Below, in pieces: positions 50,669 through 60,508 of a stretch of 64,000 bases of DNA (its first letter is position 1; the number at the start of each line of letters is the position of its first letter). Location: contig JAGKQI010000079.1 of assembly GCA_018806915.1 (NCBI GenBank), positions 186,001 to 250,000 of the forward strand, in the 5' to 3' direction. Under the pieces are notes generated by a model. That model made no database searches. It worked only from the letters and a program-made list of their open reading frames with translations, and was not told the origin of the DNA. This stretch comes from Phytophthora colocasiae (Eukaryota > Oomycota > Peronosporomycetes > Peronosporales > Peronosporaceae). The translations under genes were made by a program, and so were the position numbers.

Positions 50669-51924
50669 ATGCCTCGCCTAAGCTCGCGTCAAAAAGCTCT
50701 ACGGACATTGGAGGCTGCCATACCTGTGAGAACGGAAGCAGCAGCTTTGCGTTTTTTTGTTGATGAGGAAGACACTACCGAAGACGATTTGGATGAGCTG
50801 CACGTAGCAGCCTACAGGAGTGTGCTAGCATTTCGGTACTTTGATCGACCATCATTATATCGCCGGCGTGGGGACCGATGGAAGAAGCTACTATACGACG
50901 ACGTATACTTGACCGATACTGAGTTCTTGGAACACTTTCGAATGGACCGGGAGACCTTCTTCCGTCTTGTGCAACTTGTTCGGACTCATCCAGCCTTGAC
51001 ATCTAACGGGTACTGCCCGTTCCGTGGTGGCGCTGAATTACACATGTTGGTTCTATTGAAGTGTTTGGGAAGCTTCGGCAGTGATGCCACATGGTCAAAG
51101 CAGGCACAGTTATTAGGTTTGGGTAAGGGGACTGTTGGAAACTACTTGTATCGAGCTTCTGGAGCAATTTTAGCGCTGGAATCAAGCACTCTCGCGTGGC
51201 CGAGCACGGCGGAGCGTATCGAGATTTCCCGGCGCATATGTGATAAGTACAGCTTGATAAATTGCATCGGCCTGGTGGATGGTACACTTCTCCCTCTTGC
51301 ATTTAAACCTCAGAAAAATGGAGAAGCTTACTACTCTCGAAAGGGCTACTACGCTGTTAATACTCTTATTACTTGTGATGATGTTGCTCGAGTCCGCCAA
51401 ATTGTAATTGGATGGCCGGGGTCAGTTCACGATAATCGCGTTTGGAGGAATAGCCCAGCTATCCTACAGCAGAACACATTCTTCAGTCATAGAGAATACT
51501 TACTTGGAGACTCAGCTTTTCAGGCTTCGTCAGTAATGGTTCCCATATTTAAAAACTTGTGGGGTGTACAATGGACCAAAACCACACAAACTTCAATGGT
51601 AAATTGGCAAAGATTCGGATTGTGTCGGAACACTGCATTGGCTTGCTAAAAACAATATTTCAATACTTGAATGGGATCCGCACGAAGTTAACTAAACGTC
51701 GGGATATGCGCAAGGTTATTCGCTACGTAACTGCTGCCTGCATAGTACATAATTTGCTGATTGCTGAGCCGATTCCTGCAGATTGGAAAGAGGACATTAG
51801 GCGACATGGTCGCTCTAATGACCTAGACGAAAATGATGAGCTGAATATGCCACTGCCTAGGGATGCCGGTGGTGAAGAGCGTCGAAACCTGCTTCTGGCG
51901 TATCTGACGGAGCTAGGGTGTTGA
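50669..51924 (+). pseudogene. PIF/Harbinger-like (DDE_4) transposase, one frameshift
   Basis: ATG at 50669. The N-terminal helical region includes FRMDRETFFRLVQLV, typical of nuclease-type transposases, and an HTH-like segment follows (LGKGTVGNYLYRA). The catalytic domain has the first Asp in IGLVDGTLLPL, the second in LLGDSAF after GWPGSVHDNRVW, and the Glu in VSEHCIGLLK. The frame changes by one base between ~51555 and 51590, just before the Glu; an intron is less likely because the two frames abut. About 418 codons in all, normal for the family. Cleavage and strand transfer at the TIRs is the family role. Confidence 0.85.
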
Positions 51925-52614
51925 TTATATCCAGTTGAGGAAGAGGCATCGCAATATCAATGTCCTCCTGTGACACACCCTCAGCTTTCAGTTTATTCCG
52001 TTCACGAAACAGCATAATTATCCGCAGTATCCTCCGGTGCTCCGCTTCCTCCTGCAGCTTCATCACATTCGCAGACTCTGCAATGCGAGCTTTAGATTCC
52101 TTCTCGTCTTTATCGGACCGCTTCTGCTTTAGTACCAGTTCTTCTCTTTGAATTGAAAGGTTTTTCATCTCAATTTCCTTATGTTGGACCAGCTGAAATT
52201 CTTTGAGCGCGTGAAGCGCGTCATGATCAACCAACGAACTTCGTTTCTTTTTTGGCTTCTTCGGATTCGTCGTAATTGTACGAGCGCGGATTGGGCTCGC
52301 TTAGCAACTGGCAAACTAGTGGTGGTAACGGCTGAAGTTGCAGCTGTATCTGAAGTAGTAGTCACACTCATTTGCCTTGTTCTTCTTGTTATGACCCTTG
52401 TCACGTCAATACATTGTCGCCTACTCCATGCGTGTAGGGCAGTCATAAGACGCAAAGACTTGTTCCGGAGGTGGCGGAATGAGATAGCTCGAGGTTGTTG
52501 CTGCAGTGGTGCCGCTGTTGGTGTTGAATCCATAATCAAAGAATGAATGAACTTAAAAAGAGCAAAGGCAAATGTAGGTTTCGCGACTAGTTTTACAGGC
52601 CACGTGGGTTTCAT
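51857..52614 (-). pseudogene. Second ORF of the DNA transposon, coiled-coil protein
   Basis: ATG at 52614. The frame runs to ~52200, shifts once near 52200-52234 and continues to a stop at 51857. The N-terminal part is Thr/Arg/Ala-rich, and the C-terminal part is a Lys/Glu-rich predicted coiled coil (QHKEIEMKNLSIQREELVLKQ). PIF/Harbinger elements typically pair the transposase with a Myb/SANT-like protein ending in such a coiled coil. A clear Myb repeat is not visible here, so the DNA-binding half may be missing. It is convergent with the transposase and overlaps it by 68 nt. Confidence 0.55.
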
Positions 52615-52831
52615 AACCGAATATTGAAAAGTAGCACAACATTGACGGATAAGCTTCCTCTGGTCGCCAAATTAAATATCCAATTAACTCTTTGACAATT
52701 ACTGTCGGAGTTAATTCATTTTGCGATAAAATAAAATTTTGTGTTGACTATTTTTTTTTTGGTCGACACATACGATTTATTGGTAGCTCGAGCTCCGTAA
52801 CCTCGAGCTCCATAGATTTTCCCCAAGTTAG

Positions 52832-55800
52832 TACCCACTCTAACAAAGCTCTTCAACATCTGGTTCGCCAGAGGAGACACGCCTAAGAGCTTCCTTGAGG
52901 CGTATATCCACTCGATTCCCAAAGGAGGAGACCGATCCAATCCACTGAACTACAGACCTATCGCCATGTTGAACTCAGACTACAAGATTTTCAGTCGGAT
53001 TCTAGCATGGAGAGTTCGAAACCACATCTCGCAGCTGGTCCACCCCACCCAATTTGGGTTTGTACCAGGCAAAACAATACACGAAGTCATAGACCTCTAC
53101 GAAGCAGCCAAGATACTGTGTGGCTCGAGACCGGAGCTATAGGGAGCGGAAGTATTACTACTAGATTTTGCAAAAGCATACGACTCGCTCAACCGTAGCT
53201 TCCTGCTGGAGGTACTTCGAGCAAAGGGATTCCCGCCAAAGTTTTGTGCGATGGTACACGCCATTCATGAAGGCACCGCAGTGCAATTTCTTGCTAATGG
53301 TAGCCTCTCAAGCGCGGTGCCAGTGACCAGTGGTATCCGGCAGGGCTGTCCGCTGGCCCCACTGCTCTTTATTTTAGCCGTGGACCTACTGTACGATGAG
53401 GTGGAGACAACGGCGGGAGTGCATGGACTAAATCTAGGGGACCAAGAGGCTGTTTTGCAGCTAGATGTGGCTGGTTATGCTGATGATTCCGCCATTTATT
53501 TGGCCGACAAATCAATGCAAGCTGAAGCAATACATGCAGTGGGACGATTCTCAGCCGTATCCGGTCTGTGCCTGAACGTTAAAAAATCGGCGGCAATCGC
53601 CTTAGGGAGAGGCCCGGAGGAAACACACGGTGAACCTGAACATCAACCACAGGAAGTACCACAGGTACAGTCAACAAGATACTTAGGCCATATTGCAGGT
53701 AGCGGAAACATTACCGAGGTGGCCTGGACCAAAGCAGCACAGGCTCTCCGTGTCCGACTGCTGCTTGCTGAAACCAAGACCACCACTGTGATGCAACGAG
53801 CAAGGATCGCAGCCGCAATCGTTATCCCAAAGCTGCTGTACGTGGCCAGGCATGCATGGCCTAGTGAGGATTTGATCAAGGATGCGGAGGCGAGAATCAA
53901 AAACTATGTGTGGCGTGCACAATTCTCGATACCTGACACGACAGCCAAAGGGTGGGTTTCATCAGTGATGGCCATGCAGGAGACCAAATGGGGTGGACTT
54001 GGCGTACCAAACCTGCGACTTGAGCTCATCGCGCTCAGTGCATCAACGGTTGGAGATTGGGCCGTCACTCTCAATCCCTTCAAGAAAAAGGCTGGGGACA
54101 TCCTCATGACTAGAGAAAATCTATCCTTGGAGCCACTGGTTCAACGATCGCACCTACCGGCGCCCAAGGTGCGAACAGGGCTTCGCAGTACAGGACGACC
54201 ATGGACGGAGTTTATCATGAATGATGAAGTACCGTTCAGCCCAGATTTCATAGTTGCTGCAGGAGAGCGGCGGACGCTACTAAAAAACGCGAATGGGCTA
54301 ATATCAAGGTGGGAAGCAGGTGGGTTGAAAATCAACTGCAGTGACTGTTTGCTTGATCAATTGAGGGCGCACACTAAAGCCAGGAGAGCGCAGCTCGGGT
54401 TCTGCTGCCTCGCGACGATAGAGCACCTACAAACACGACATTTGGCGCTGTGGACGCCAAGGGGCGATCGGGCACAATGGAAAGACTACAAGCTTTGGGG
54501 CACTGCTACTCGTGACCAGAGGGTGCGCGACATACTGACCATCACTACTACAAAGCGAGGTGAGGTGTATTTCAAGCCAACAGGCCAGCAAATGCCAATG
54601 CCAAGCCTCATAGCACATCAATTCCGGGAAATCTGCCTGGCGGTCATAGCGAACTATCCCGAATTGGTGTTTCAGCCTCAGGAGGTGACTGACCTGCATG
54701 TTCAGCACCCACTGGAAGACAAAGGACATCTCTTTCGAGTCGAAAAGACCGAATCAAATCGTATACAACACACATGGGGGTTCACCACAACGAATCTCGT
54801 GCTAGACGGCTCGGAATCTGCAGTGGAGCGTGCGGTGGGGACTCATTTAGAGGTAGAAAACAAGCATATCAGCGTCGCCCCGCATCCATGGATAACGAGG
54901 ATGCGGCCACTATGGGTGGGGCGTAGAAGATGGAGGTGGACGAGAAAGGAGTACAAGAAAGTGATATCCAAAACATCGGCACATGCAGCAAACCAAACCA
55001 TGGAGGACAAACAGTGCAAGTGGGTCGAAACAGACCCAACGATAGCGAAGGTGCTGACTCAACTGCAGTGGAGTCATATACACAAGCTCGAAGGAGTGAC
55101 GCCATATCAGATCCAGAACCTGGTCCGGATGAGGCACAACAGGCTGCGCCTATGGGCGGGGAACGACAGGAGGTACGCGTGCACGGCTACGGGGTGTGCA
55201 AAAACAGCCAAGGGCGGTACAGCGCACTTGGTTTGGGACTGCCCGGAAGCAAGGATGCTTTGGACAGCTTACGTGGAAAAGTGGGAAATTGGTGAAGAGC
55301 TGACGGCCGACTGCCTCAGTGATATCTTGACACTTCAACTACGAACCACGCCACCTTGGTTACTTTCGTGGGGAGAGGACAAACTAACGGAGTGCTGGGA
55401 GGTTTTGCATGAGGTAGCTTTAGAGATGTGGCGGCTCGGAATTGCAGTCACTGTCACTACACTATGGAGACGAAACGTGGACAGGATCCACCCAGTCGCC
55501 GAAGCTCAAAAGAGCATCGCCGAAGCTGTGGCTATATGGAGAAGTCAGCTGCACGAGGCGTATCAGCGATACAGGCTAGGACTATATCCTCTGACGCCGC
55601 AGACGGAGCCAAGGATAAAGGTGGCGTCCCAGATAATACGGCGCTGGAACACAGAAACTCTCACCGGAAATGCCAGACCTGAGCCAGGCAAGATAAGGAT
55701 TGGATTCTTCGATGGCGGATCACGGGGCAATCCTGGGCCAGGTGGGAGTGGCAGTGTCATTGTGGAGATCGATGCAGCAACCAGACGCCCGACTATCGTC

Positions 55801-56220
55801 TGGGCTGCGGCCACAGCGCTAGGAAAACCGACGACGACGAACAATATAGCGGAGTTCGTGGGACTGCAGCGGCTTCTCCACTATGCACATACGACAAAAT
55901 GGGTCGGGATAGCGGTGGTGGGTGACAGCCAACTTATCCTGACAATGCTCCAAAAGAGGAAGGTACCTTCAGCGACCAGGCTCCAAAATTTGTATCGCAA
56001 TGTCAGACGACTAGCGGATCTCGTCAAGGTAACCACATGGCAGCACCACTATCGAAGGCACAACAAAATGGCGGACTGGCTTGCCAATCTTGCCATGGAT
56101 ACGAATCGGAGCCAGGTTTCAACGCCAGCAGGAGGGGCCAGTTGCTCCGTCATCGATGACGGATTGAAGGTCCTAATGAACGGGGACCTCGCACATTGGG
56201 CACGCACCAATGGGCAATAG
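52832..56220 (+). pseudogene. LINE ORF2, RT, zinc motif and RNase H part
   Basis: Continues ORF2 after the DNA transposon. RT motifs: NYRPIAMLNSDYKIF, LLLDFAKAYDSL, GIRQGCPLAPLLF and the active site YADD (53476-53487). A TAG at 53140-53142 interrupts RT just before the AKAYDS motif, so no full-length ORF2 can be made. Downstream are a Cys/His motif (CTATGC...H...C, ~55180-55240) and an RNase H domain (FFDGGSRGNPGPGG, NNIAEFVGL, VGDSQL, HYRRHNKMADWLAN) with the catalytic acidic residues present. An RNase H of the DGGSRGNPGPGG form resembles the type added to some plant and protist L1-like LINEs. Confidence 0.92.
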
Positions 56221-56370
56221 GACAACCACAGACGACAAGTCCTGTGGGAACACAGGCAACCAACACGGGTTCCCAGACCGGTTGGAATGGATATTTGATC
56301 TCTGGCCTTGTAGGCTAAGTAGCTAACAATATACCTCACACTTACATAAAAAAAAAGGATGGCCTTGGGC
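56221..56370 (+). other. LINE 3' UTR, A-tail and right TSD copy
   Basis: About 127 bp of 3' UTR, a run of nine A (56348-56356), then the duplicated target aggatggccttgggc (56356-56370). Confidence 0.9.
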
Positions 56371-56456
56371 TTGATGAGACGCGCGGCGGCCTTGTTGGCC
56401 TCGTCGAAGGCCGTGACGGGCTTGGGCGTCGAGGCTTCCGTGTAGTTGTCAGCCAT
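56356..56456 (-). pseudogene. ST7 N-terminal fragment, right of the LINE
   Basis: ATG at 56456. It encodes the first 33 residues of the ST8-type transporter (MADNYTEASTPKPVTAFDE...) and stops at the LINE insertion point; the body is at 43113-44475. It keeps its own promoter at 56516-56533. Confidence 0.95.
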
Positions 56457-57165
56457 CTTGGTGGATCGCTTGGTTGTTGTCTCGCTCGACTCGACTTCGA
56501 CTGTCGACTACTGAACCAAATGGGAAATGAACGCTCACCAATGCCGAGTCGCGGCTCGTGACGATGGAGCGCCGGTGTCTACCGATTTACTTCAAGGAGG
56601 TGACTGCAGTGCACTCGCTCGCTGTCGAGCGGATCGGTCCGAGCGCACACGGAAAGGCCTTTCACTTGATTTCTGCTTGGAGCGGTCATCGTCGCGGTCT
56701 GACAAAGGACTTTGTTGCGTTTCTTGGTCAGGACAACGCCACGTCTGACATCTACGAAGCGAACTTGAGCTCGATTGAACTGACAAATTAGTACTTGTAC
56801 AGTGTACAGTGTACACCTAGCGTGGCGACTTGACCGAGCATTGTTATCACAACGCGAATCAGCCAGCTTGAACCTGGAACGCGGCAGCTCCAGAAGTCCT
56901 GACTGCGGTAGGTTGATTACATGTACAGTGTGCATGCATATAGTACACCAGGGCAAACTGCACGAACAGGTAGTGTAGGCTGTGGATCCAGTGAGCCGGT
57001 GCACCGTATCGATGTTGCGCGAAAGAGGTGTCAACGGGCGGGTCCAGCTCGGTTGATCTCCTGTTTCCCTTGGTGCCGATATAGAGTCGCTGACAGTAGC
57101 CAGGTTTTGGTGCCAAGTCGTAGTTGCAGCTTGCAACCTCGTCGCACACGACCTCCGTCCAGCCC
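56371..57165 (-). repeat. Left arm of the head-to-head inverted duplication
   Basis: Inverted copy of about 58165-58960: 5' coding end, promoter and ~600 bp of upstream sequence. With the ST7 and ST8 coding regions included, each arm is >2 kb. The arms differ by small indels, for example near 57125. Confidence 0.88.
56516..56533 (-). promoter_or_regulatory. Oomycete Inr+FPR core promoter of ST7
   Basis: On the minus strand CGTTCATTTCCCATTTGG, matching the oomycete 16-nt core (GCTCATTYYNCAWTTT) at 14 of 16 positions, ~60-75 bp before the ATG. It is identical to the ST8 promoter in the other arm. Confidence 0.75.
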
Positions 57166-57191
57166 CCACCTGACGATGTCTTCCACGTAGC

Positions 57192-57420
57192 TTGTGTTTT
57201 TTCGGAAAACAGCGCTACGTAGCGTCTGTAGCTTGCCTCAAGCGTGCGTTGTACTTGGATCCGTTCGAGTGGATCACGTCGTACAATTTGGGGCTTGTGC
57301 ATCTTAATACGGGCCAGTACGCGTCTGCTTTCCACTTCTTCAGCGCTGCTATCAACCTCAAACCAGATTTCCCGAGCTCATACATGTACTTGGCCACTAA
57401 GTTGAAAACGAACCTTCGAG
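57192..57420 (+). pseudogene. BBS4: BBS4-like TPR gene fragment
   Basis: Open frame encoding about two tetratricopeptide repeats: [20 protein letters not shown], then [20 protein letters not shown], then [15 protein letters not shown]. This wording is characteristic of BBS4, the BBSome subunit of cilia, which zoosporic oomycetes would be expected to use. There is no ATG at the start and the similarity ends near 57420, so it is a fragment of ~75 codons rather than a gene. It lies in the spacer between the inverted arms and was probably carried in by the rearrangement. The frame stays open to 57563 with sequence I do not recognise. Confidence 0.7.
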
Positions 57421-57563
57421 AGTCGGATGTTCAGGCTCGCGTGATGAGCTTCGGCTCGACCGCTCTCTGGCAGCTTCAACCAGTGCATCATTTTGATGAT
57501 GCTCCATTTCTGAAGTTGGCCTTTCTTTGGGTTATTAAATATGAGGTGCGTCACGGGGCGTAG

Positions 57564-58164
57564 CCAAGAATTATACGTCTTCATACTTTGTGTATACACC
57601 CCCTCCCCCCGTCAGGTAAGTGCATACTACATGTAGTTGTGCACCATTGTTGCTAGGGCACGATGGTGCAGAATGTCATCTTAGTTACGTGGACAGCATA
57701 CTTAAATACAGCCTGCGACATATCTCGGAGGTATACTAAGCTCAGTGGTTGAAGTCGGCACAGCGCTATCACTGATACGACGAAGTACGCATATGTGGGG
57801 TGTACTGATCAGTACACCCCACATATGCGTACTCGTTCTTTTACCGGTACGCGACAAAGCTTGCCGTGTATTAAGATCGAACTACACGTAAACTAAGTAA
57901 TTTTGCTTAGCCCAATCTGTCAGCCTGTGAGTGCCAGGATCTGATAGCACTAATTGAAATTTATGGCTAGTTACTCATACACTCTCATCGCAGCACAAGT
58001 GTAGCCCTGTGGGTAAGAACCAATCGCGTTATACTCTTTTTAATGTAGCACGTAACTCCAGGCATTATAGTCTCACTAATCGACACCCACGCAAAAAAGG
58101 ACGAACTTCAGAAACGATCCGACCGAGACGATAGGTTTGGTTGAAGCTGCGGTCAAGCCGAAGC
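57564..58164. other. Spacer between inverted arms, noncoding
   Basis: Apart from the palindrome, AT-rich sequence with no ORF or RNA gene that I recognise. Confidence 0.6.
57784..57833. repeat. Perfect 50-bp palindrome
   Basis: Each half (25 nt) is the exact reverse complement of the other, centred on TGATCA at 57806-57811, with no unpaired centre. It sits near the middle of the ~1 kb spacer between the inverted arms. Confidence 0.95.
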
Positions 58165-58874
58165 GCTGGACGGCGGTCGAGCGACAGAGGTCGACAGGCT
58201 ACATCTACGACTCAGCACCAAGACCTGGCTACTGTCAGCGACTCTATATCGGCACCAAGGGGAACAGAAGAATGGAGATCAACCGAGCTGGACCCGCCCG
58301 TTGACACCTCTTTCGCGCAACATCGATACGGTGCACCGGCTCACTGGATCCACAGCCTACACTACCTGTTCGTGCAGTTTGCCCTGGTGTACTATATGCA
58401 TGCACACTGTACATGTAGTCAACCTACCGCAGTCAGGACTTCTGGAGCTGCCGCGTTCCAGGTTCAAGCTGGCTGATTCGCGTTGTGATAACAATGCTCG
58501 GTCAAGTCGCCACGCACGGTAGGTGTACACTGTACACTGTACAAGTACTAATTTGTCAGTTCAATCGAGCTCAAGTTCGCTTCGTAGATGTCAGACGTGG
58601 CGTTGTCCTGACCAAGAAACGCAACAAAGTCCTTTGTCAGACCGCGACGATGACCGCTCCAAGCAGAAATCAAGTGAAAGGCCTTTCCGTGTGCGCTCGG
58701 ACCGATCCGCTAGCGAGTGCACTGCAGTCACCTCCTTGAAGTAAATCGGTAGACACCGGCGCTCCATCGTCACGAGCCGCGGCTCGGCATTGGTGAGCGT
58801 TCATTTCCCATTTGGTTCAGTAGTCGACAGTCGAAGTCGAGTCGAGCGAGACAACAACCAAGCGATCCACCAAG
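58165..58874 (+). repeat. Right arm of the head-to-head inverted duplication
   Basis: Upstream region of ST8, the inverted counterpart of 56457-57165. Strong match begins near 58170 and runs into the coding sequence. Confidence 0.88.
58798..58815 (+). promoter_or_regulatory. Oomycete Inr+FPR core promoter of ST8
   Basis: CGTTCATTTCCCATTTGG on the plus strand, 14 of 16 matches to the oomycete core element, about 60-75 bp before the ATG at 58875. Confidence 0.78.
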
Positions 58875-60338
58875 ATGGCTGACAACTACACGGAAGCCTC
58901 GACGCCCAAGCCCGTCACGGCCTTCGACGAGGCCAACAAGGCCGCCGCGCGTCTCATCAAGCCCAAGGCCATCCTGTACACTAGTGCGCTACTGTCGTGG
59001 CTGCAGCCGTTCCAGAGCGGTTGGTCCACCTCGCAGACCAACCTGTCGCAGTACAACGACACGGACGAGTGCAATGCGCGCCCCGTGGCCGAGGACACGT
59101 GCCTTATGTTCCCGGGCCACTCGAAGCTGGAGTGGACGTTCGCCGTGAACGCGTGGATCTTTGGCGCCATGATCGGATCTCTGTGCTGTGGCCACTTCAG
59201 CGACCAGCTCGGCCGTAAGAAGACGCTGATGTTCAACTGCATCTTCATGTTCGTGGGCGGCGTGGTCGAAGCCTCCGTGTCCAACGTCTGGGCCTTCGCC
59301 GTGGGCCGTTTGATTGCCGGTCTGGCATCAGGCACTGCGACCGGCACCATCGGCGCGTACGTGAACGAGCTGTCACCCCCGCACATGCGCAACACGCTCG
59401 GTCTGGGCCTGCAGATCTTCACGACCATCGGCATCTTGTTCCCGGCCATCTGCTTCTTCTTCGCCAATACGAGCTCTGGTTGGCGTTACCTGGCTGCGTT
59501 CCCGTGCATCCTGGCTGTGATCTACATGGTGCTGGCGCCGTCCATGTGTATTGAGAGTCCTGCGTGGCTACTGACTAAGGGCCGTACAGAGGAGGCCAAG
59601 GTGGTCATCGCGCGTCTGTACGGTGAGGAGCACGTGCAGACTGCTCTGTCGTGGCTGCAGGTCAACAAGAAACCGGAGACAGCGGAGGAAGGTCTGTCGG
59701 CTCCCAAACAGGAGTCTATGTTCGCTCCTCGCTACCGCATGCAGCTTCTGGGCGGCATTTTGTTGTCGTGTGCGCAGCAGCTCTCCGGTATCAACGCCGT
59801 CTTCTATTACTCGGGCAGTATCTTCTCGGACGCCGGTATCTCCGACTCGCGTATCGGTACGCTCATCATCGACTTCATCAACATCTGGCCGGCCTTCTTC
59901 ACGGGTGTCTTGGCCAACCGCTTCGGTGCTCGTAACATGATCTTGTGGGGTTTGGCCGGCATGTTCGTCATGTCTGTGCTCATGACGGTGGCGTTCATCG
60001 TGGACGTGTCTGCTCTGTCCATCGTCTTCACTGCGCTGTACGTCATTGCGTTCGGTGTGACGCTGGGTCCGCTCGTGTGGGTGATGACGGCCGACATTTT
60101 CCCGGACTCGATCCGTGCCAGTGCTTCGTCGCTGTGCATCGGTATGAACTGGTTGTGCAACCTCATCGTGGGTGTGGCTTACCCGTACATTTCAGATGCT
60201 CTGGACGACTACGCGTACGTTCCGTTCGTGGTTCTTCTCGCGATCTTCTTCCTGTTGGCTCTGAAGTTAGTGCCGGAGACGTCGGGCAAGTCGGCCGAGG
60301 AGATCCTGGCCGAGTACGACTCGCGTCGTGAGAAGTAA
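58875..60338 (+). CDS. MFS sugar porter ST8, intact, 487 aa
   Basis: Intact paralogue of ST3 with the same length and about 12 helices. Signatures: SDQLGRKK (~109-116), GRLIAG, NELSPPHMR, IESPAWLL, QQLSGIN (TM7), RFGARN and VPETSGKS at the C terminus. It differs from ST3 at scattered positions, including TM1-TM4 (Thr for Met at 54, Phe for Leu at 120, Glu for Gln at 132) and the central cytosolic loop (KKPETAEEGLSAPKQ). The ATG context and promoter are shared with ST7. As the partner of the LINE-disrupted ST7 it is the working copy of this pair. Proton-coupled sugar uptake at the plasma membrane is the family-based inference; the substrate is unknown. Confidence 0.95.
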   Translation: MADNYTEASTPKPVTAFDEANKAAARLIKPKAILYTSALLSWLQPFQSGWSTSQTNLSQYNDTDECNARPVAEDTCLMFPGHSKLEWTFAVNAWIFGAMIGSLCCGHFSDQLGRKKTLMFNCIFMFVGGVVEASVSNVWAFAVGRLIAGLASGTATGTIGAYVNELSPPHMRNTLGLGLQIFTTIGILFPAICFFFANTSSGWRYLAAFPCILAVIYMVLAPSMCIESPAWLLTKGRTEEAKVVIARLYGEEHVQTALSWLQVNKKPETAEEGLSAPKQESMFAPRYRMQLLGGILLSCAQQLSGINAVFYYSGSIFSDAGISDSRIGTLIIDFINIWPAFFTGVLANRFGARNMILWGLAGMFVMSVLMTVAFIVDVSALSIVFTALYVIAFGVTLGPLVWVMTADIFPDSIRASASSLCIGMNWLCNLIVGVAYPYISDALDDYAYVPFVVLLAIFFLLALKLVPETSGKSAEEILAEYDSRREK

Positions 60339-60508
60339 GCAGTAAGGAGCGTCTTGACTCAGTCGAGATGTTTTTCTTGCTGTGACTCTGCTACCCGCAT
60401 AAGAAGTTGGAGTGGAGTAGATTAGATGTCCTGAGCAACCTAACTCGAAAGAATAAAATCGTTAGCTGGCAGTATCCTGGACGAAAACAACTGAGTTGCA
60501 TTTGTCAA

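Larger units (their letters stand above)
50362..52831. mobile_element. DNA transposon with DDE_4-type transposase, 8-bp TSD
   Basis: Inserted in LINE ORF2. The repeat CAAGTTAG occurs at 50362-50369 and 52824-52831, so the element proper is 50370-52823 (2454 bp). The terminal inverted repeats begin GGGAAAATCTATGGAGCTC and extend ~60 bp with few mismatches. Each end has an internal GGAGCTCGAGG-type duplication. It encodes a PIF/Harbinger-like transposase (+) and a second ORF (-). Classical Harbinger TSDs are 3 bp, so the 6-8 bp repeat here is atypical. Confidence 0.88.
44491..56355 (+). mobile_element. Full-length non-LTR retrotransposon (LINE) with OTU-like domain and RNase H
   Basis: Plus-strand insertion in ST7 with a 15-bp TSD and a short A-tail (56348-56356). 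It has a ~200-bp 5' UTR, ORF1a (44692), ORF1b with an OTU-like cysteine-protease motif, and ORF2 with APE endonuclease, RT, a zinc motif and RNase H. Length without the inserted DNA transposon is ~9.4 kb, long for a LINE. Damage: two shifts in ORF1b, a TAG at 53140-53142 in RT, and the transposon at 50370-52823. Confidence 0.93.

Noticed and set aside
51541..51600. Intron between the two frames of the DNA-transposon transposase
   Set aside because: The two frames abut with no room for an intron of normal size, so a one-base shift is simpler.
56859..57335. 158-codon minus-strand ORF across the left inverted arm
   Set aside because: Non-ATG start, no domain, overlaps the BBS4 fragment on the other strand and is not kept intact in the right arm.
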